From NCBI GenBank assembly GCA_946479055.1, contig CAMLEX010000110.1, positions 1 to 10,506 on the forward strand: 10,506 bases of DNA. The letters are read 5' to 3'. This stretch comes from an uncultured Bacteroidota bacterium. Its GTDB lineage: Bacteria > Bacteroidota > Bacteroidia > Chitinophagales > Chitinophagaceae. The notes below the pieces were generated by a model. It was given only the letters and a program-made list of their open reading frames with translations. It was not told where the DNA came from and searched no databases. The position numbers and the translations under genes were made by a program. This document shows positions 1 to 5,222 of the stretch, piece by piece. Position 1 is the stretch's first letter. Each line of letters starts with the position of its first letter.

Positions 1-666
1 CGAAAGCTCTTTTTCAAATTTTAATACAGTATCGGCGGCAGCGGCACTTTCCATAACCCTTTTCCAGATAAAATCAGCAGGATTTTTAATGAACTCCGCT
101 TTGCCAATAAAAAAATCCCATTCTTTTTCGGCTAATAATTCCGGTATCCGGCTTTCCCAGAATCCATGAATGCCTTTCTGGTCCGTGTACTGGCCATTGT
201 GATTTTTCGTGGCATGAAGGGGGACATGCGAATCGGCGATATAGTGCCCGATCTCTGCTGAAAGTTTTAATATCCTGGCCTGGTTTTTTTCTTTAAAGGC
301 ATCGGTTAACCGGTAGAGCATGGTTTGCAGCCACCAGGGCACAATGCCATAAGTATTCAATGTGTCTTCAGAATATTTTGCTACAGCATCAGTCCATTTG
401 CGGGGCAACGAATCATAGGGATAATTGCCATAATGATCAATATCTATATAATGCCGGGGTCCTTCCTCCGGTATGGCATATCTTCTTTTATCCGGATCAA
501 CAGCATGTTCCTCCAAAAAACCAATATTGGGTTTATACAAAACCATCATCTCCGGCGGCAACAGGAATACTGCATACTGGTTGATCTTGCGATGAGCATA
601 AAAGCCCCAGCAAAAACTAGTATGAGTAAGGAGTAAGAGTAATGCAAGTGTAAGAAGTTTTCTCAT
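1..666 (-). CDS. Zinc-dependent phospholipase C / S1-P1 nuclease-fold secreted protein (partial, C-terminus beyond window)
   Basis: Reading the minus strand from ATG at 666 gives 222 uninterrupted codons to the window edge, so there is no stop in view. The N-terminus is a signal peptide (MRKLLTLALLLLLTHTSFC). Predicted cleavage leaves Trp20 as residue 1 of the mature protein, as in the family, where the N-terminal Trp binds zinc. Candidate ligands follow in the family order: W20 and H25 (WGFYAH), D57 (VDPDKR), H72 (RHYID), H141 and D145 (HYIAD), H151 (PLH), H167 and E171 (HGFWE). W-x4-H spacing is S1/P1 nuclease-like; the final HxxxE resembles bacterial phospholipase C. Members cleave phosphodiester bonds in lipids or nucleic acids outside the cytoplasm. 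The substrate cannot be told from sequence. The gene starts 26 bp after the DUF502 stop, so the two are probably co-transcribed. The family is fairly certain; the activity is not. Confidence 0.82.
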   Translation of the reverse strand, partial: MRKLLTLALLLLLTHTSFCWGFYAHRKINQYAVFLLPPEMMVLYKPNIGFLEEHAVDPDKRRYAIPEEGPRHYIDIDHYGNYPYDSLPRKWTDAVAKYSEDTLNTYGIVPWWLQTMLYRLTDAFKEKNQARILKLSAEIGHYIADSHVPLHATKNHNGQYTDQKGIHGFWESRIPELLAEKEWDFFIGKAEFIKNPADFIWKRVMESAAAADTVLKFEKELS

Positions 667-692
667 CGCCTGCTTTTAGTTGTGTATTGCTA

Positions 693-1319
693 TTAATTAT
701 CCGGCCGCAATTCCGGTTTTGTTCTTTCTGCATCCAGATCCACCACTCCGCCCGTCACTGCATACTTCATCGCTTCACCGGAAGTGATGCCATCTATTTT
801 ACGGACTCTGTGCCTTGGTAAGATATATAATTGTCCGGCAAAATTGTAGGCCTGAGGTACATATACGGCTACTTTATCGGCACCCATTTCAAATTTTTCC
901 ATTTCCTCATCCGTTAAAAAACCAATGATCCAGACATCTTCAGAAAAAACATTGGCGAGTACGGATTTATTGAACCGTTTTTTGTTACCTGCAAAGGCTT
1001 CAAAAAAATCTTTAGTAGAAGAATAAATGAATTTGACCCCGGGCGTCCGTTCTATTAAATGATCGAAGAAATTAATAGCGCTGCCCATTAAGAAATTAGA
1101 ACTAACCCATCCCACTAATATCACAAACACAAGAATAATAACAAACCCTAAACCGGGAATAGGCAAATAAGGGCGTAAAATGCTATCAACCTTATCAAAA
1201 AGCCAATACAATACATAGGCGGTAATGCCGATTGGTGCAAGAATAATAATGCCCTGAATAAAATATCCGAAAACTTTTTTGATCCTTTGGCGGCCGGGAT
1301 TACTGGTCCCCTCACTCAT
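693..1319 (-). CDS. DUF502 family integral membrane protein
   Basis: A 208-residue protein with two hydrophobic segments (about residues 18-42 and 56-78). The first ends a stretch containing ILAPIGITAYVLYWLFD, and the second (VIILVFVILVGWVSSNF) is followed by an ERTPGVKFIYSSTKDFFEAF motif. This layout and the later VYVPQAYNFAGQLYILPRHRV and SGEAMKYAVTGGVV stretches are typical of the DUF502 family (PF04367), whose members are about 190-220 residues long. Plant COV/LCV proteins belong to the same family. No biochemical function is established for bacterial members. The soluble C-terminal half probably lies on one face of the inner membrane. The gene diverges from the TetR gene across 248 bp and precedes the phospholipase C-like gene. 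No convincing promoter is seen: the best -7 candidate, TACCTTCG at 1346-1339, has one mismatch and no -33 partner. Confidence 0.9.
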   Translation of the reverse strand: MSEGTSNPGRQRIKKVFGYFIQGIIILAPIGITAYVLYWLFDKVDSILRPYLPIPGLGFVIILVFVILVGWVSSNFLMGSAINFFDHLIERTPGVKFIYSSTKDFFEAFAGNKKRFNKSVLANVFSEDVWIIGFLTDEEMEKFEMGADKVAVYVPQAYNFAGQLYILPRHRVRKIDGITSGEAMKYAVTGGVVDLDAERTKPELRPDN

Positions 1320-1351
1320 GGGTTGCGTGGTTTAAAATCGAAGGTAGTAAA

Positions 1352-1379
1352 GTTTGTGGTTTGAAGTTTGAGAGTTGAG
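1352..1379. repeat. Degenerate 7-bp tandem repeat (GTTTGNN)
   Basis: Four consecutive heptamers read GTTTGTG, GTTTGAA, GTTTGAG and AGTTGAG, three of them sharing GTTTG. They lie in the 248-bp divergent gap between the DUF502 and TetR genes, close to the DUF502 start. The small inverted pair GTAC-AAA-GTAC at 1411-1421 is in the same gap. Nothing else is recognised between 1380 and 1510. The repeat is visible directly; any function is unknown. Confidence 0.55.
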
Positions 1380-1512
1380 TTCTTCAGATTGAGTAATCGT
1401 TCTCTTTTAAGTACAAAGTACCACGGCTTTGATAGAAGTAACATATATAATTAATTGAAGTCGAACAACTGTTTGATCAGAGAAAATTTGTTAAGGAAGG
1501 CAAAAAAGAAGG

Positions 1513-1544
1513 ATGGAAACTTTGGCAACGTAAAAAGTTTCCAT
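1513..1544. promoter_or_regulatory. Probable TetR operator: 11-bp perfect inverted repeat
   Basis: ATGGAAACTTT at 1513-1523 is matched exactly by its reverse complement AAAGTTTCCAT at 1534-1544, with a 10-nt spacer. The arm centres are 21 bp apart, two helical turns, which suits one or two dimers binding one face of the DNA. The palindrome covers the -33 element and touches the -7 element of the promoter in front of the TetR-type gene. Binding there would block RNA polymerase. TetR regulators usually bind such palindromes next to their own gene, so this is the natural autoregulatory site. The repeat is seen; its use by this regulator is inferred. Confidence 0.75.
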
Positions 1545-1551
1545 AGTTTTG
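1521..1551 (+). promoter_or_regulatory. Bacteroidota-type promoter of the TetR-efflux operon
   Basis: TTTG at 1521-1524 and TAGTTTTG at 1544-1551 are separated by 19 nt. This fits the Bacteroidota housekeeping consensus (TTTG at -33, TAnnTTTG at -7). Transcription would begin near 1556-1560, leaving only about 8-12 nt before the ATG at 1568, so the mRNA would be almost leaderless, and no Shine-Dalgarno sequence is present. No other promoter of this quality is seen upstream of the downstream efflux genes, so it probably drives the whole operon. Confidence 0.7.
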
Positions 1552-1567
1552 CCCCTCAATTTTAGCA

Positions 1568-2206
1568 ATGGAGCCAAAGGAACGCATATTGATTAAAGCG
1601 GAAGAACAGTTTCTGCAATTTGGGATACGGTCGGTGTCAATGGATGATATAGCAAATAACCTGGGCATGTCGAAAAAGACATTGTATCAATATTATGCGG
1701 ATAAAAATGAATTGGTAGATGCTGTTATTGAGGGACATCTCGGCGAGATAAAAGTTGAATGTTTAGGTTGTCGTGAGAAAGCGAAGGACGCTATTCATGA
1801 GATCTTTCTTACAATGGAGCACATTACCGAAGAACTGAGTAATATGAACCCTATGCTGTTGTACGACCTGGAAAAATTTCATTACAGATCCTATCAGCGA
1901 TTTAAAGAATATAAAGACAAATTTCTGGCAGAAATAATTCGCAGCAACATAGAATGGGGAATGAAAGATGAGGTGTACCGCCGGGAAATCAATGTAGATG
2001 TGATGTGTAAGTTCAGGCTGGAATGTATAATGATACCATTTAATGTAAGTGTTTTCCCACCGGGCAAATACAACCTGGCTTCTTTATCAGAAGAGATCAT
2101 TCAACATTTTGTTTACGGGCTTGCCACCATAAAAGGACATAAACTGATTCAGAAATACAACCAACAAAGACAAAAAAATATTAATCATGAGGGAAACAAA
2201 AAATAA
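1568..2206 (+). CDS. TetR/AcrR family transcriptional regulator
   Basis: A 212-residue protein, the usual TetR length. The N-terminal DNA-binding domain spans about residues 3-50. It includes the helix-turn-helix SMDDIANNLGMSKKTLYQYY (24-43) followed by DKNELV, a classic TetR signature. The remaining, mostly helical region should form the dimerising, ligand-binding domain. Its inducer cannot be predicted. Cysteines occur at 65 and 68 (ECLGC) just after the DNA-binding domain, and at 147 and 153. The last 20 nt overlap the start of the TolC-like gene in another frame, which implies translational coupling. An inverted repeat over the promoter upstream suggests it represses its own operon, with release when a toxic substrate or metabolite binds. 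The family call is firm; repression of this operon is inferred from position. Confidence 0.93.
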   Translation: MEPKERILIKAEEQFLQFGIRSVSMDDIANNLGMSKKTLYQYYADKNELVDAVIEGHLGEIKVECLGCREKAKDAIHEIFLTMEHITEELSNMNPMLLYDLEKFHYRSYQRFKEYKDKFLAEIIRSNIEWGMKDEVYRREINVDVMCKFRLECIMIPFNVSVFPPGKYNLASLSEEIIQHFVYGLATIKGHKLIQKYNQQRQKNINHEGNKK

Positions 2207-3623
2207 TAGACGAGCATGGCTGCTGATAATGACTTTATTTCCTGTAGCAGTTATTGCTCAAAACCTGCCCGGTCAAAACGGAGACAGCCTTGCAAATAAA
2301 AAACATGAGTTTTCGATAGAGCAGGCGATAGATTATGCTAAAAAAAATAATGCACAGGTAAAAAATGCATTACTTGATGTAAAACTGCAGCAACAGGTAA
2401 ATAGGGAAGTAACTTCTAATGCATATCCGCATATCAATGCCAGCGTCGGTTCAACTTATAATCCCAATGTAGCAACACAGGTAATACCCAACTTTATTTC
2501 ACCTGCTACGTACCAGGTATTAATAGATGAAGGAGTGAAAGGCAATAATGGTCCAATCGAAATGCCTTCTGAGTTTGGATTCATCGCTGCTCAGTTTGGT
2601 ACAAAATACAGTACTACTGCGGGGATCAGCCTGAGCCAGATACTTTTTGACGGCCAGGTGTTTGTTGGTTTGCAGGCCCGGTCTACTACATTGAACTGGA
2701 AGGAAAAAAATGTAGAAGTAACGGAAGAAATAATAAAGACCAATATACATAAAGTGTATTACCAGCTTGTAGTTAGTAAAACACAGATCGAATTACTGGA
2801 CGCTAATATAGATCGTATAAAAAAACTACAACATGATACAAAGGTCATGTACGATAATGGATTTGCAGAAAAACTGGATGCCGACAAAATAACGGTGCAG
2901 CTAACCAATTTACAATCTGAAAAAGTAAAAGTGCTGAATACAGTGTCCAATGGTTATTATGGATTAAAAGTATTGATGGGAATGCCTGTTACTGAAGAAC
3001 TGGTATTGACGGATACACTCAGCTATGATCAGATCAGGGATGGCTTACTGGAAGCAAGTATGTATTCTTATGAAGACCGTAAGGAATACCAGTTTGCAGA
3101 GCTGGGTAAAAAATTGAATGAGTATAATATAAAGAGGTATAAGCTCAGCCAGATACCAACTCTTTCGTTAAATGGGAATTATGCAAAAAATGCTCAAAGG
3201 GATAAATTCAATTTCTTTAACAAGGATTCCTGGTATACCATATCCTCCGTGGGTGTGAATTTGTCTATTCCTATTTTCAATGGTTTTTTTACAAAGTCAA
3301 AAATTCAACAAGCTCAGATTGAATTGCAGAAAACAGAGAACCAAATTGATGCCTTAAAACTTTCTATTGACAATGAAGTGGCCACTGCAAAAAATAATTT
3401 CCGCTCGGCTATATCAACACTGGATTTCCAAAAAGAAAATATGACGCTGGCTGAAAGGGTATATGGTCAAACAAAAAAGAAATATGAAGTGGGAACGGGT
3501 TCGCAGTTGGAAATTACAAATGCGCAAACAGATCTGAAAGCAGCGCAAACCAATTATATCACTGCATTGTATGATGCCATTATTGCTAAAACAGATTTCC
3601 TTAAAGCAACCGGTAAATTATAA
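2187..3623 (+). CDS. TolC-like outer membrane efflux protein (OEP family)
   Basis: A 478-residue protein with a signal peptide (hydrophobic WLLIMTLFPVAVIA at 11-24, likely cut after A24). The mature part shows the two-fold internal repeat of outer-membrane factors. In the first half, SLSQILFDG at 148-156 precedes long helices and NGFAEKLD at 224-231. In the second, NLSIPIFNG at 358-366 precedes helices and VGTGSQLEI at 435-443. Each half contributes beta-strands to a trimeric barrel and helices to the periplasmic tunnel. It would be the exit duct of the tripartite pump encoded by the next two genes. The ATG overlaps the regulator gene by 20 nt, and the fusion-protein gene starts 18 bp after its stop. 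The family is clear; the exported substrate is unknown. Confidence 0.93.
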   Translation: MRETKNNRRAWLLIMTLFPVAVIAQNLPGQNGDSLANKKHEFSIEQAIDYAKKNNAQVKNALLDVKLQQQVNREVTSNAYPHINASVGSTYNPNVATQVIPNFISPATYQVLIDEGVKGNNGPIEMPSEFGFIAAQFGTKYSTTAGISLSQILFDGQVFVGLQARSTTLNWKEKNVEVTEEIIKTNIHKVYYQLVVSKTQIELLDANIDRIKKLQHDTKVMYDNGFAEKLDADKITVQLTNLQSEKVKVLNTVSNGYYGLKVLMGMPVTEELVLTDTLSYDQIRDGLLEASMYSYEDRKEYQFAELGKKLNEYNIKRYKLSQIPTLSLNGNYAKNAQRDKFNFFNKDSWYTISSVGVNLSIPIFNGFFTKSKIQQAQIELQKTENQIDALKLSIDNEVATAKNNFRSAISTLDFQKENMTLAERVYGQTKKKYEVGTGSQLEITNAQTDLKAAQTNYITALYDAIIAKTDFLKATGKL

Positions 3624-3641
3624 ACTAACAAAATCAAAACC

Positions 3642-4886
3642 ATGACCTATAAAATAAACAATATGCAAAAGATACTGAATATAGCACTTGCTGCATCGGT
3701 AGTATTACTGATTGCTTCCTGCGGTAGCAGTTCGAAAGAGAAGAGTGAAGCAGGAGGCCTGAAAGTGAAACTTGAAAAATTAAAGAAGGAAAAAAATGGC
3801 CTTGACCTGCAGATACGCCAGGTAGAAGAACAGTTGGCAAAAGCTGATCCTTCATCAGTACAAACACAAAAACTGATATCTGTTGATACATTAAGGATAC
3901 AGGATTTTACTCACTTTATTGAATTGCAAGGAAAGATAGATGCGGATAATGTAGCGTATGTATCGCCTTCAGGGCAGGGCGGTATAGTAAAAGCTGTTTA
4001 TGTAAAGTCGGGCAGCAGGGTAAGTAAAGGACAAGCGATCCTGAAACTGGATGATGCATTGCCAAGACAGGCGGTAGTTGGTGCACAACAACAGGCCGGT
4101 GTACTTAAAGCAAGGTTGGCACAAGCTCAAACCGTTTATGAAAGAAGACAGAATTTATGGAAACAAAATATCGGTACTGAAATAGAAGTCATCAATGCCA
4201 AAGCTGAGGTAGATGCATTGCAAAGTCAGTTGCGTGGAGCAGAATCGCAGATAAGAATGGCACAGGAGCAATTGGATCAATCAAACGTAAGAGCGCAGAT
4301 AAGCGGCACAATAGACCAGGTAAATATAAAAGTGGGTGAATTCTTTTCTCCTCAAAGCGCTGCTGATCCAAGATCAGGAATCAAAATAGTGAATAACAGT
4401 ACCATAAAAATAGTTACGGCAGTGCCGGAAAATTATGCAGCAAGAATAAAGAAAGGAGATGCAGTAGAAGTAGTAGTGCCGGAATCAGGTAAGCCTGCGT
4501 ATAAATCTACTATCAGTGTTGTGGGAGCTGCTGTTGATCCAACCACAAGATCATTTACTACAGAAGCTAAACTTCCTTCCGATCCAAATTTAAAACCTAA
4601 CCAATTGGCTACAATGAAAATATTGGATTATCAGGCAAAAGCTGCCGTTACTGTTCCGGTGAATGTGGTACAAAGTGATGAGAAAGGTAAATATGTATAT
4701 GTAGCAGAAAAATCAGGTAATAAAACAATAGCGAGAAAGAAAACGGTGATAGTGGGCGAGACTTATAATGGCGTCATGGAAATCAAAAGTGGGTTAGCGG
4801 GTGGTGATCTGATCATTACTGAAGGTTATCAAACGGTATATGATGGGCAGGCGGTGAGTACAAACCAAACAGCCAGCCCCCTCTAA
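3642..4886 (+). CDS. Efflux RND transporter periplasmic adaptor (HlyD/AcrA family lipoprotein)
   Basis: A 414-residue membrane-fusion protein. The N-terminus carries a lipoprotein signal ending IASC, with Cys27 as the lipidation site. If translation starts at the in-frame ATG at 3663, this is Cys20; that shorter start is equally plausible, as neither has a Shine-Dalgarno site. A charged heptad region at about 36-68 predicts an extra coiled coil right after the lipid anchor. The core follows the AcrA layout: lipoyl half-motif 104-138, alpha-hairpin 142-212, second lipoyl half 213-236 (SNVRAQISGTIDQV), beta-barrel about 254-330, membrane-proximal domain about 336-407. It should bridge the TolC-like channel and the RND pump in the periplasm. 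The final residues ASPL and the stop appear to be encoded by repeat-like DNA, so the native C-terminus may have been altered. Confidence 0.92.
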   Translation: MTYKINNMQKILNIALAASVVLLIASCGSSSKEKSEAGGLKVKLEKLKKEKNGLDLQIRQVEEQLAKADPSSVQTQKLISVDTLRIQDFTHFIELQGKIDADNVAYVSPSGQGGIVKAVYVKSGSRVSKGQAILKLDDALPRQAVVGAQQQAGVLKARLAQAQTVYERRQNLWKQNIGTEIEVINAKAEVDALQSQLRGAESQIRMAQEQLDQSNVRAQISGTIDQVNIKVGEFFSPQSAADPRSGIKIVNNSTIKIVTAVPENYAARIKKGDAVEVVVPESGKPAYKSTISVVGAAVDPTTRSFTTEAKLPSDPNLKPNQLATMKILDYQAKAAVTVPVNVVQSDEKGKYVYVAEKSGNKTIARKKTVIVGETYNGVMEIKSGLAGGDLIITEGYQTVYDGQAVSTNQTASPL

Positions 4887-4964
4887 ATCTCTCCGCCGCG
4901 GCGGAAGACTTGCAAAGGCACAGCCCAGCGGCCCCCTTCCGACTTCCCCCCAAAAGGGGAAGCC
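4875..4964. repeat. GC-rich hairpin repeat pair at the 3' end of the adaptor gene
   Basis: Two related GC-rich units lie in tandem. The first starts AGCCCCCTCTAAATCT and contains the palindrome TCCGCCGCGGCGGA at 4892-4905. The second starts GGCCCCCTTCCGA and contains CTTCCCC (4943-4949) pairing with GGGGAAG (4956-4962) across a 6-nt loop. Both have the plan GCCCCCT, a short spacer, a pyrimidine-rich arm and a purine-rich arm. C-rich units like these resemble the small interspersed repeats I recall between genes in Chitinophagaceae-type genomes, but no other copy lies in this window. The first unit overlaps the last codons and TAA of the adaptor gene (4884-4886). GC content is far above that of the flanking genes. 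Confidence 0.55.
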
Positions 4965-5222
4965 ACCAACACACAGCCCTGGCTTTACGAAGAGTTTGTT
5001 AATAATCGGGTTCTTCGAAAATATTGGGCAGAGATGTACAGATGATGAGGTAGTTATGGAGCTTGGATTTGCAATATTGAACCGTCCTTCTCCAACCGGA
5101 GAAGGATAAGAGGATGAGGCCTGATGAATAGAATTACAGAACGATGAACGGAGCGTCGCAACAGACGATGATAGTAGCACTGTCGCTTGTATCAAAATCA
5201 ATTGAAGACAAAAATATTTCAA
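4887..5222. other. 336-bp gene-free spacer inside the efflux operon, repeat-rich
   Basis: This stretch separates the adaptor and pump genes, although the other operon junctions are an overlap and an 18-bp gap. It holds the GC-rich hairpin pair, then about 110 bp (4970-5080) in which nothing is recognised, then the 5085-5106 hairpin, then about 80 bp (5107-5186) without clear structure. No good TTTG/TAnnTTTG promoter was found, and no hairpin is followed by a T-run, so none looks like a true terminator. The pump is therefore probably still expressed by read-through. The minus-strand open frame here resembles no protein I know. Confidence 0.6.
5085..5106. repeat. 9-bp perfect hairpin ahead of the pump gene
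   Basis: TCCTTCTCC at 5085-5093 pairs perfectly with GGAGAAGGA at 5098-5106 across the 4-nt loop AACC. The following TAAGAGGATGAGGCC gives the unit a look common to short interspersed repeats of Bacteroidota intergenic DNA. There is no T-run after it, so it is not a standard intrinsic terminator. It could influence mRNA stability or processing between the adaptor and pump cistrons; that is speculative. Confidence 0.5.

Noticed and set aside
325..636. Plus-strand open frames of 103 and 74 codons
   Set aside because: They are antisense to the phospholipase C-like gene, which has a signal peptide and conserved zinc ligands on the minus strand.
1411..1421. GTAC-AAA-GTAC as a regulatory operator
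   Set aside because: The arms are only 4 bp and not aligned to a recognisable promoter; chance is likely.
4892..4905. GC palindrome as a rho-independent terminator between adaptor and pump
   Set aside because: No T-run follows, and the pump gene downstream needs read-through; it fits a repeat element better.
4794..5222. Minus-strand open frame of 142 codons across the operon spacer
   Set aside because: It overlaps the adaptor 3' end antisense, runs through GC-rich hairpin repeats, and its translation is low-complexity with no family resemblance.
5187..5222. TTG start extending the pump by 12 residues
   Set aside because: The added residues lie in the repeat-like spacer and do not look like a family N-terminus; the ATG at 5223 followed by MKILEG fits better.
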